The notes under the pieces are model-generated. The model was not told where the DNA came from and made no database searches. It saw nothing but the letters and a program-made list of their open reading frames with translations. The translations under genes were made by a program, and so were the position numbers. Shown piece by piece: positions 7,368-14,313 of a stretch of 14,605 nucleotides of DNA. Source of the stretch: Bacteroidales bacterium. Its GTDB lineage: Bacteria > Bacteroidota > Bacteroidia > Bacteroidales > UBA10428. The stretch spans positions 1 through 14,605 of the forward strand of contig JAFGQQ010000446.1 of the NCBI GenBank assembly GCA_016935595.1, given 5' to 3'. How positions within the stretch are numbered: the first letter of the stretch is position 1; the number at the start of each line of letters is the position of its first letter.

Positions 7368-7898
7368 ATGAAAAAAAGAATTGTTGATTTTTTAAAAAGA
7401 AAATTCTTAGGCCCAGAAAAATATGCAAGAAATATAGGAGTAAATATTGGTACAAATTGTCGAATATCTACCTTCAATTGGGGCTCTGAACCTTATTTAA
7501 TTGAAATTGGCAATCATGTCCATATTACAAATAATGTCCAGTTTATTAATCATGATGGAGGTGTTTGGGTATTTAGAAATGATTATCCCGGTTTTGATGT
7601 TTTTGGTAAAATAAAAATTGGCAACAATACGTATATAGGAAATAATGCTGTTATCATGCCAGGAGTTACAATAGGCGAAAATTGTGTAATTGGAGTAAAT
7701 AGTGTTGTTACAAAATCCATAGCCGATAATTGTGTTGTTGCCGGTATACCTGCAAAATTCATTTGCGACACAAAATATTATCTAGAAAAAATGTCAAAAG
7801 TTAAAACAAACATCAAAACATACTCAAATAAAGAAAAAAGAGTCTTTTTAATAAATGCACCAGATAATCAATTCATAAAGAAAAACAACTTATTATAA
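7368..7898 (+). CDS. Left-handed beta-helix acyltransferase (second in operon)
   Basis: A 176-residue hexapeptide-repeat protein. Repeats are clear from about residue 23 to 128 (IGVNIG, IGTNCR, IEIGNHVHI, IKIGNNTYIG, IGENCVIG), and VVAGIPAKFI (123-132) is the standard end of the helix. NHDGGVWVFR at 61-70 supplies the likely catalytic His62. This motif, together with an ISTFNWGSEPYLI-type segment, is common in acyltransferases of capsule and O-antigen clusters. A basic 20-residue N-terminus and a Lys-rich tail of about 45 residues flank the domain; the tail has no recognisable motif. It probably acylates a different position or sugar from the first acyltransferase. It starts after the 116-base gap and ends 11 bases before the next gene. 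Confidence 0.83.
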   Translation: MKKRIVDFLKRKFLGPEKYARNIGVNIGTNCRISTFNWGSEPYLIEIGNHVHITNNVQFINHDGGVWVFRNDYPGFDVFGKIKIGNNTYIGNNAVIMPGVTIGENCVIGVNSVVTKSIADNCVVAGIPAKFICDTKYYLEKMSKVKTNIKTYSNKEKRVFLINAPDNQFIKKNNLL

Positions 7899-7909
7899 TC
7901 CAACAATAA

Positions 7910-9022
7910 ATGAATACTAAAAATATTCTATTTATTTCAGATCACTTAAAAAGCGGAGGAAAAGAGCGAAGATTAACTGAGCTTTTAATTGAATTAAAAA
8001 AAAGAAATGAGTTTAATTTAATTTTAGCTTTATTAGAAGGAGAAGATGAAAATACGTCAATTGACTATAGAATTATATTCGATATTAATATTCCCATTTA
8101 CTATTTGGGAAATAAATCGCGCTGGCAATTACCTATTGTGATACTTAAATTGTGTAAAAAAGAGAACATTAATATAGTTAACAATTGGGCGCACTCTGTT
8201 TACACATATTTAATTGCTCCTTCAAAATATCTGTTAAGAATACCAATCATTAGCAACTCAATAACAAGTGCTAGAATTAGTAATTCAATTTTTGAATTAC
8301 TTAAGATCAAAGGAACTTACCCCATTTGTAATGCTATATTATCAAATTCACATCAAGCACTTGAGGTTTTCAATGTGCCCCACAAAAAACGAAAGGTTAT
8401 TTATAATGGATTTAGAACAGATAGAATTAAAAAACTAAAAGATATTTCCACTGTTAGAAATAGTCTCTCCTTAAACACAGAATTCATTGTTGCAATGGCA
8501 GCTGAATACTCATCTCGAAAAGATTATCCTACCTATATTAAAGCTGCAAATATTGTTCTTACTAGAGGCTATGACGTAACCTTCCTTGGGATGGGGTCGG
8601 GTGACAAAAATCAATATAAAAATTATATTCAATATCAAAACAGCGACAGAATATTATTATTAGAAAGACAAATTGATGTTGAAAGCATTTTCAATGCATG
8701 CAACATTGGTGTGTTATCATCTAAGATTGAAGGAGTCCCCAATTCTATTTTAGAATTCATGGCATTAGGAAAACCAGTAATTGCCAATATTTGCAAGAGT
8801 GTTGGAACAGGAGAATTAATTGATGATAATATAAATGGTTATTTAATTGAACCAGACAATCCTGAAGTATTAGCAGATAAAATTATTTATTTGTTAGAAA
8901 ATGAAAAAGTCCGATTGTCGATGGGTATTAAAGGTCAAGAAATAGTAAAAAATAAGTTTGGTATTAATAAAATGGTTAATGAATTTTCTCTCCTTTTTAA
9001 TAACTTCTTAAAAACAAAATAA
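7910..9022 (+). CDS. Glycosyltransferase family 4 (GT4)
   Basis: A 370-residue retaining GT-B glycosyltransferase. The N-terminal domain opens with a hydrophobic strand and the acceptor-site loop SGGKERR (15-21), a common GGxEr signature of GT4. The linker VIYNGF (163-168) resembles the VIYNGID motif that precedes the donor domain. The donor domain has AEYSSRKDYPTYIKA (198-212), the counterpart of the RlxxxKG..lidA strand, then GMGSGD and the EX7E motif with Glu274 and Glu282 (EGVPNSILEFMALGKPVIA). All expected catalytic features are present, so it should be active on a nucleotide-sugar donor in the cytoplasm. Eleven bases separate it from the preceding acyltransferase gene and 24 from the next transferase, consistent with one transcript. 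The sugar specificity is unknown. Confidence 0.9.
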   Translation: MNTKNILFISDHLKSGGKERRLTELLIELKKRNEFNLILALLEGEDENTSIDYRIIFDINIPIYYLGNKSRWQLPIVILKLCKKENINIVNNWAHSVYTYLIAPSKYLLRIPIISNSITSARISNSIFELLKIKGTYPICNAILSNSHQALEVFNVPHKKRKVIYNGFRTDRIKKLKDISTVRNSLSLNTEFIVAMAAEYSSRKDYPTYIKAANIVLTRGYDVTFLGMGSGDKNQYKNYIQYQNSDRILLLERQIDVESIFNACNIGVLSSKIEGVPNSILEFMALGKPVIANICKSVGTGELIDDNINGYLIEPDNPEVLADKIIYLLENEKVRLSMGIKGQEIVKNKFGINKMVNEFSLLFNNFLKTK

Positions 9023-9046
9023 CATTATAAATCCTTACCATAATAA

Positions 9047-10183
9047 ATGAAAAAAGTAATTATAGTCGCATTCGATTATTACGCAAAAAATATTCCTCTA
9101 CAACCATGGAAATACATTCACGAACTGGCATTGGCACATCAATCAGTTGGAAATGATGTTAAAGTGTTAAGCAATAGCAACACGCAACACAACGATAATA
9201 TATTAGGCATTGAGGTTAAATATATTAGTAAACTTTCTCCTGTAAATAATGAAATTGCACAAATAATTAATAATTGGTCGGCCGATATTATATATTGGTG
9301 GGCCTCGCCACGTACATTTCTCTACAAGTCTCAATTTAAAAAAATTCAAGGTAAAGTAAATCTATTATATACCGGTCCGTTATATAATTACAATGAAATA
9401 ATAAAAGCATGGCGGTTTCTTCCCTTCTCAAATATTAAACCTTATTTAATTGATGTTTGCACACCAAAATTTCTATTCAAAAATTTGGTCAATAGTGTTG
9501 TTATAGATAAAATAATCACCATATCGAAACGAAATGAAGATCGATTCATTAAATTAGGAATTAACCAAAATAAGATTGAAACAGTTTATATTGGAAAAGA
9601 TCCAATACAAAATGAGAAAAGTATTAATCAAAAAAGAAATAATAACACATTTCTCTACATTACATCAGCAACAAAAATTAGAGGTATTGAACTGTTATTA
9701 AAAGCTTTTTCTAAATTAAAGCTAAACTATCCCAATATTCAACTTAAAATATTAGCACGTCCATCGCCCGAATACAACAAAAATAAACTAATCAATATCT
9801 GCAATAAATTAAACATTACCAATCAAGTAACAATTACCGATGGATGGCTCGAACGAAAAGAAATTGAACAAGAATTAAAACAGTGCCGAGCACTGATTAT
9901 GCCATTTATTTTAGTTCCATCAGAAATGCCACTTTCTGTAATAGAATCATTTTCGATGAATACACCTGTTATAGTACCCGATATTGATGGGTTACCCGAA
10001 ATGGTTAACAATCGGGGTTGGATATTTAAACAAGGGTCAATTAATGATTTATCAAAATCGATAAAACAAGCATTATTATTAAATGAGCATGAATATTTAA
10101 AGCTTCAGGAAAAAATAACAACCTATTACAATAACCTTTCTGATTGGCCAAGCGTAATGCAACAATTAATAAACACTAACTAA
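9047..10183 (+). CDS. Glycosyltransferase, GT4-like, with a shortened EX6E motif
   Basis: A 378-residue GT-B protein. The N-terminal domain begins MKKVIIVAFDYY and carries a HELALAHQSVGNDVKVLS segment typical of GT4 acceptor domains. The donor domain has YITSATKIRGIELLLKAF (204-221), in place of the Gxxxx(R)KGxxxlleAf strand, then LKILARPSPEY and LIMPFILVPSEMPLSVIESF (283-302). The two glutamates there, E293 and E300, are six residues apart rather than seven, while the following TPVIVPDIDGLPEMV (306-320) is canonical. Either the loop is shortened by one residue or the first Glu is placed differently. The fold and role as a repeat-unit glycosyltransferase remain likely. Its stop codon overlaps the next start by one base (TAATG). 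Confidence 0.83.
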   Translation: MKKVIIVAFDYYAKNIPLQPWKYIHELALAHQSVGNDVKVLSNSNTQHNDNILGIEVKYISKLSPVNNEIAQIINNWSADIIYWWASPRTFLYKSQFKKIQGKVNLLYTGPLYNYNEIIKAWRFLPFSNIKPYLIDVCTPKFLFKNLVNSVVIDKIITISKRNEDRFIKLGINQNKIETVYIGKDPIQNEKSINQKRNNNTFLYITSATKIRGIELLLKAFSKLKLNYPNIQLKILARPSPEYNKNKLINICNKLNITNQVTITDGWLERKEIEQELKQCRALIMPFILVPSEMPLSVIESFSMNTPVIVPDIDGLPEMVNNRGWIFKQGSINDLSKSIKQALLLNEHEYLKLQEKITTYYNNLSDWPSVMQQLINTN

Positions 10184-11241
10184 TGGATGTAGTATTTATT
10201 GGCGAAGACATAATAAAATCGAAAGGTGGCGTGGTTACTGTAATGAAAAACATTTTACACAGTAAACATCTGCTTAATAAAGTAACTTTTCATCCTATTT
10301 ATACAACCATTGAAGGGTCGCCTTTAATAAAAAAAATTACTTTATGGATTCATGGATATTTTAAGTTTCTGCTCTATCTTTTAAAGTTCAAACTTATACA
10401 CATCCATCATTCAATCGATTTTAATTTTTGGATGACTGCATTTTTTTTATTTACTGCAAAAATTTTTAATAAACGCGTAATATTACATAATCACGCAGCC
10501 GATTTCCAAAAATTTTTCAACAGCCAACCATTATTATTGCAAAAAGTAATAAAAAAAACATTCGAAAAAGCCGATGTTAATATAATACTATCGAATAGCT
10601 GGTATAATTGGTATAATAGTATTGCCCCAAATGCTAACTGGTTTTTGTTGCATAATGCCATATCCATACCATCCGAAAAAATAAAAAACACTATAAAACG
10701 AAATAATATATCACTTGTTTTTTTAGGTCGCTTAGAACAAAGAAAAGGAATATTTGATATTTTAAGTATAATGCCCGAAATAATAAAAAATAATCCCAAC
10801 GTTGTTCTTAAACTGGCCGGCCAAGGTAATATTGCCGAAATTAAAAACATTATTTCCAAGTTGAAAATTGATAACTCAGTTGAATTACTTGGATATTTAA
10901 ACAAAACAGATATTGATAAATTATTTAGCGAAAGCGATATATTTTTACTACCCAGCTACGACGAAGGTTTACCGATGGCACTACTCGAAGCTATGGCACA
11001 TGGCATAGCGCCAGTATCGTGCCCTGTTGGTGGCATCCCCGATGTAATTGAAAATAATGTAGATGGTTTACTTGTTGATGCCGGAAACAAATCAATGTTA
11101 TTAAATGCTGTAAATCGTTTAATAACAGATGAAAATTTACGTAACACCATTTCGGTAAATGCAGCAAAAAAAATTAAAACCCACTTTAGTATTAATTACT
11201 ATTCGCAAAAACTTTTTGAATTATACAACAACCTTGCATGA
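10183..11241 (+). CDS. Glycosyltransferase family 4 (GT4)
   Basis: A 352-residue GT4 enzyme with all landmarks: the acceptor loop KSKGGVVTVM (12-21), an HNHAAD segment (102-107) as in HxHg-type GT4 N-domains, the donor-domain opening LVFLGRLEQRKGIFDIL (178-194) with Arg183 and Lys188 for phosphate contact, LAGQG (211-215), and the EX7E pair Glu261 and Glu269 (YDEGLPMALLEAMAHG). The tail PVGGIPDVIENNVDGLLVDAG is canonical. It should transfer one sugar with retention of configuration at the inner membrane. A hydrophobic stretch at about 60-95 (YFKFLLYLLKFKLIHIHH and following) may help membrane docking. It overlaps the previous gene by one base and the following kinase-like gene by four (ATGA). 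Confidence 0.92.
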   Translation: MDVVFIGEDIIKSKGGVVTVMKNILHSKHLLNKVTFHPIYTTIEGSPLIKKITLWIHGYFKFLLYLLKFKLIHIHHSIDFNFWMTAFFLFTAKIFNKRVILHNHAADFQKFFNSQPLLLQKVIKKTFEKADVNIILSNSWYNWYNSIAPNANWFLLHNAISIPSEKIKNTIKRNNISLVFLGRLEQRKGIFDILSIMPEIIKNNPNVVLKLAGQGNIAEIKNIISKLKIDNSVELLGYLNKTDIDKLFSESDIFLLPSYDEGLPMALLEAMAHGIAPVSCPVGGIPDVIENNVDGLLVDAGNKSMLLNAVNRLITDENLRNTISVNAAKKIKTHFSINYYSQKLFELYNNLA

Positions 11242-11897
11242 TTAATAATAAAATTAGATTCATATATTTTGTAGGTGTAGATGGCTCAGGAAAATCAACA
11301 TATGCCGAAAAAATGTATCACGAATTAAAAAAGGAGGGAAAAAACGTATCATACCTTTGGTTACGGATGAATTACATGTTTTCAAAACCTTTTTTATTAT
11401 TAGCCAGGATTATAGGCGCAACAAAACGATTAACTATAAAAAACAAAACATTTAGTGTTCATCAATTTTACAAGCATCGTTGGCTGGGCAAAATAATTCA
11501 ATTAACGCATACCTTCGATACCTTTTTAATGTTTTTACTAAAAATATGGATACCTCTAAAATTCTCAAATAAAATTATAATTTGCGATCGTTTTATATTC
11601 GATGTTTTTGCCGATTATGCAATTGAAAACAGAGATGTAAATATTTTAAACAATCCATTATTTAAGTTATCATTATGTATGTTGCCTAAAAATGGAAAAA
11701 TATTCTTAATTGATACTCCAAAAAGTTTAATTGAACAACGTCGCCCTGATGTTGCTGAATATGACCCTGACTTTCATTTACGTTTCGATTGCTATGAAAT
11801 AATAAAGAAAAATAATAATATAACCACAATTGATAACTCAAGTACTATTGACTCAACTTATCAAAATATTAAAAACCAATTAACGGTATATGTTTAA
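11238..11897 (+). CDS. Thymidylate-kinase-like P-loop kinase in a polysaccharide operon
   Basis: A 219-residue P-loop NTPase. Walker A is GVDGSGKST at residues 13-21, identical in pattern to dTMP kinases. D117-R118 (ICDRFIFD) fits the DR[YFH] substrate-site motif, and EQRRPDVAEYDPDF (166-179) sits where the Arg-containing LID lies. Between Walker A and DR there is an unusual hydrophobic stretch (WLRMNYMFSKPFLLLARIIG, 41-60, and FLMFLLKIWIPL, 96-107) that soluble Tmk lacks, so this is probably a dedicated paralogue with another acceptor rather than the housekeeping enzyme. It may phosphorylate a nucleotide, a sugar or a lipid-related compound; the sequence does not say which. It overlaps the upstream GT4 gene by four bases and the membrane nucleotidyltransferase gene by eight, so the two are likely co-translated. 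Confidence 0.78.
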   Translation: MINNKIRFIYFVGVDGSGKSTYAEKMYHELKKEGKNVSYLWLRMNYMFSKPFLLLARIIGATKRLTIKNKTFSVHQFYKHRWLGKIIQLTHTFDTFLMFLLKIWIPLKFSNKIIICDRFIFDVFADYAIENRDVNILNNPLFKLSLCMLPKNGKIFLIDTPKSLIEQRRPDVAEYDPDFHLRFDCYEIIKKNNNITTIDNSSTIDSTYQNIKNQLTVYV

Positions 11898-12570
11898 AAC
11901 AATAGAAATAGGATCAAACAACACTAAAATTTATTCTTTTTTAAGATTCTTATTACCACGAAAAGAAAAAAAAATATTCTTTTTTCATAAATACTATATA
12001 AAATCATCAGTTTTATATTTTATTTTCCAGAATCTAATTACTTTAACTTTCATAAATTGGATTAGCCAAGGTATTCAAGGAATGTCAAAAAGTGAAGCCA
12101 TATTTCATATTATTTCTGGTTTTATAGTCTTTTGGCCTTTCTTCATCTTTTTTCAACTAAATATATTAAATAGCATATTACTTGCACATACAATCAATTG
12201 GATATTTAACACCCATTTTTGGGTATTTTTCAGATTCTTTAACATTCGTTTTAATAAAGCTCAAAATTATTATAAATATATTGAACAAACCAAAAAGCGC
12301 ATGGCCGATAATAAGTGTTTTAAGGCAATATATTTAATTGGAGGACCTGCTAGAAATAAAGAATTATCTGATTTCTCAGATTTAGATATTAAGTTTGTAT
12401 TGAAAGATGATTTTGTTAATGTAATTATTGGAAATATTATCTTGATTTTTGAAAAAATACGATCATTCTTTCTTAGAATTCCTTTAGATGCAAATATTTA
12501 TTCAATGAAACAAATTAAAAATGAGATTGATTCACGAGAAAAAGCTATAGAATTATTTATTGCAAAATGA
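11890..12570 (+). CDS. Membrane protein with C-terminal minimal nucleotidyltransferase-like domain
   Basis: A 226-residue protein with two parts. Residues about 38-118 are strongly hydrophobic and aromatic, with perhaps three membrane segments (about 40-58, 71-90, 92-117). Residues 144-205 carry the polymerase-beta-type nucleotidyltransferase signature: a strand then GG at 151-152, eleven residues, then D164-L-D166, followed by a later strand with D200 (IPLDANIY) as a plausible third metal ligand. The motif IGGPARNKELSDFSDLDI closely mirrors the GSxARGxxxxxSDiDl pattern of minimal nucleotidyltransferases. The domain is short, about 80 residues. By analogy it could transfer a nucleotide or phospho-group to a glycan or lipid intermediate at the membrane, but no substrate is known. 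It is preceded by a TMK-like kinase (8-base overlap) and followed by the PssD-like gene (ATGA). A non-catalytic regulatory role is possible. Confidence 0.68.
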   Translation: MFKTIEIGSNNTKIYSFLRFLLPRKEKKIFFFHKYYIKSSVLYFIFQNLITLTFINWISQGIQGMSKSEAIFHIISGFIVFWPFFIFFQLNILNSILLAHTINWIFNTHFWVFFRFFNIRFNKAQNYYKYIEQTKKRMADNKCFKAIYLIGGPARNKELSDFSDLDIKFVLKDDFVNVIIGNIILIFEKIRSFFLRIPLDANIYSMKQIKNEIDSREKAIELFIAK

Positions 12571-13037
12571 AAATCCTTATTACATTTTCAGCCGGAGGTC
12601 ATTACATTGAGGCGCAAAGAGCTTGCCATAAATTAATAAACGATAATGAAAAAGAGATTGTTTATGTAACTTATAAAACCAGCCATTCAAATCAACAACT
12701 TACTGAAAAAAAAATATATTTTATAGCACATCCAAAACATGGTTATCTGCTCCGTCGCTTATTATTACTATTTATAAATGGACTGCAATCTCTTTTTATA
12801 ATTATAAAAGAACACCCTAAAGTAATCATCTCAACTGGTGCAGATGTTACATTTTTCATAATGTTATGGGGAAAACTTTTCCGTTCTAAAATTATTTTTA
12901 TCGAATCAGGTGCAAATGTCACATCTCAATCATTAACAGGTCGTTTGGTCTATCCATTTGCCGATCTTTTTATAATTCAGTGGGAAGAACTTAAACAATT
13001 TTATCCTAATGCAGTATATGGAGGATGTTTATTATGA
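12567..13037 (+). CDS. Alg14/PssD/Cps14F-like glycosyltransferase subunit
   Basis: A 156-residue protein of the Alg14 family, the membrane-anchoring, acceptor-binding half of a two-subunit GT-B enzyme. Visible landmarks are SAGGH at 8-12, a hydrophobic membrane-contact helix (LLRRLLLLFINGLQSLFIII, 61-80), the STGAD segment at 89-93, ESGANVTSQSLTGRL at 113-127 and YPFADLFIIQWEEL at 129-142. All are typical of bacterial PssD/Cps14F proteins. It recruits its catalytic partner, encoded immediately downstream, to the inner membrane to add a sugar to an undecaprenyl-linked acceptor. The stop codon overlaps the partner's start (ATGA, 13034-13037), as expected for subunits made in equal amounts. In pneumococcal Cps14F/Cps14G the pair acts as a galactosyltransferase, and in Rhizobium PssD/PssE as a glucuronosyltransferase; the sugar here is unknown. 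Confidence 0.9.
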   Translation: MKILITFSAGGHYIEAQRACHKLINDNEKEIVYVTYKTSHSNQQLTEKKIYFIAHPKHGYLLRRLLLLFINGLQSLFIIIKEHPKVIISTGADVTFFIMLWGKLFRSKIIFIESGANVTSQSLTGRLVYPFADLFIIQWEELKQFYPNAVYGGCLL

Positions 13038-13507
13038 TTTTTTTAACTGTAGGTACAACAAATATGGGTTTTAAACGACTTGTGCAAAAAATTGATGAGA
13101 TTCAACCTTCACTCAATACCCAAGTTATTGCTCAAATTGGCAACACCAATTATATACCTAAAAATATTGAATTTGAAAAATGGTTAAGTTCAGCCCAAAT
13201 GAAACACTACTATTCAACTGCCGATATAATAATTTCACATGCAGGTTTCGGTACTATTTCGGAAGTTTTAGAATATAATAAACCATTAATTGTAATTCCT
13301 CGAAAATTTGAAAGCAACGAAGCCGTAAATAATCAGGAAGATTTGGCAAATAAACTATCCGAATTGGGTTATGTCAAATCACTATCCGACTTAAGTAAAC
13401 TCGAAGAATCAATCAACAACATTGAACAAATGCACTTTAAAAAATATAAAAGAACAACAACTATTCCCGATATATTATCTACCTACCTTTCAGCAATTAA
13501 AAAATGA
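13034..13507 (+). CDS. Alg13/PssE/Cps14G-like catalytic glycosyltransferase subunit
   Basis: A 157-residue protein equivalent to the C-terminal donor domain of family-28 transferases. Its landmarks are the N-terminal strand MIFLTVGTT, SHAGFGT at 68-74, the donor-binding Glu77 and PLIVIPR (84-90), and an NNQED segment (99-103) in place of the usual HQxE-type motif. It binds the UDP-sugar and forms an active enzyme only with the upstream Alg14-like subunit. The start at 13034 is preferred over an in-frame ATG nine bases earlier: it gives the MIFxTVGT opening seen in homologues and the four-base ATGA overlap with the upstream stop. A GGAGG at 13020-13024 precedes it by nine bases, but it is also coding sequence of a conserved YGG in the upstream gene, so it may not be a true ribosome site. 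Confidence 0.9.
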   Translation: MIFLTVGTTNMGFKRLVQKIDEIQPSLNTQVIAQIGNTNYIPKNIEFEKWLSSAQMKHYYSTADIIISHAGFGTISEVLEYNKPLIVIPRKFESNEAVNNQEDLANKLSELGYVKSLSDLSKLEESINNIEQMHFKKYKRTTTIPDILSTYLSAIKK

Positions 13508-14295
13508 TCGAACTATCAATAATAACAGTTACCATGAATCATTTGCAACAGGTAAAAGACTTGTTGCATTCAATTTATGTTTCTGCTACTCCTAAGGTTT
13601 CGTTTGAAGTAATAATTGTTGATAACTGTTCAACTGATGGAACCATAAATTACATAAAACAAAACTATCCTCAAATAAAATTAATATGTAATGATCATAT
13701 CTATGGCTTTGCAAAAAATAATAATATAGGTTTTAAACACTCTTCTGGCAATACTATTGCCATTATTAATCCCGACATCATACTTCAACAAAATAGTCTT
13801 GATATTCTACACAACGAAATAAATAACTCTTCAGATATTGGTATCGTTTGCCCTCAATTATTAAATCCTGATTTAACCCGACAAGCTTCTGTAAGATCAT
13901 TTGTAACTCCTTATTACCTATTAATCAGATTCCTCACAAAAGGTAATGATAAAACAAAAAATAAAGCCCTACGAAAATACTTAATGCTTGATTTCGATTC
14001 AAGTATAAAACAAGAAATTGACTGGGCAATTGGTGCGGCTTATTGCATTAAACGGGAACTTTACGAAGAAATAAATGGTTTCGACGAAGGCTTCTTTCTT
14101 TATGTTGAAGATGTAGATATGTGCAAAAGAATTCATTTACTTGGTAAAAAAGTTGTTTATATTCCAAATTCAAAAATGATTCATATTCACAACCGCTCAA
14201 GTCGAAAAAAATTCTTCACAAAAACAAAATGGTATCATTTCATTAGCTTCATGTACTATTTTTGGAAATATTACATTGTAAAAAAAATCAGTTAA
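13504..14295 (+). CDS. Glycosyltransferase family 2 (WbbL-like)
   Basis: A 263-residue GT-A enzyme. The nucleotide-sugar site begins with LSIITVTMN (4-12) and VDNCSTDGT (39-47). NPD at 89-91 is the usual replacement for the DxD metal motif in WbbL-like rhamnosyltransferases. IGAAYCIKRELYEEINGFDE (176-195) and FLYVEDVDMCKRIHLLGKK (198-216), containing the catalytic-site ED at 202-203, are canonical. HIHNRSS (227-233) matches the C-terminal HxxgxS segment, and an amphipathic or hydrophobic tail (about 243-260) could bind the membrane. The enzyme inverts configuration and adds a sugar, often rhamnose in the family, though specificity is not certain. It overlaps the upstream gene by four bases and is the last gene of the operon, 22 bases before the palindrome at 14317. 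Confidence 0.9.
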   Translation: MIELSIITVTMNHLQQVKDLLHSIYVSATPKVSFEVIIVDNCSTDGTINYIKQNYPQIKLICNDHIYGFAKNNNIGFKHSSGNTIAIINPDIILQQNSLDILHNEINNSSDIGIVCPQLLNPDLTRQASVRSFVTPYYLLIRFLTKGNDKTKNKALRKYLMLDFDSSIKQEIDWAIGAAYCIKRELYEEINGFDEGFFLYVEDVDMCKRIHLLGKKVVYIPNSKMIHIHNRSSRKKFFTKTKWYHFISFMYYFWKYYIVKKIS

Positions 14296-14313
14296 AAAAC
14301 ACTTTTCCCCTTC

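Noticed and set aside
10491..10904. Minus-strand 137-codon ORF
   Set aside because: It lies wholly antisense to a GT4 gene with all family motifs; its composition reflects the complementary strand of that gene.
13025..13033. Upstream in-frame ATG as start of the PssE-like gene
   Set aside because: The start nine bases later gives the conserved MIFxTVGT opening and an ATGA overlap. The earlier ATG leaves no room between GGAGG and the start.
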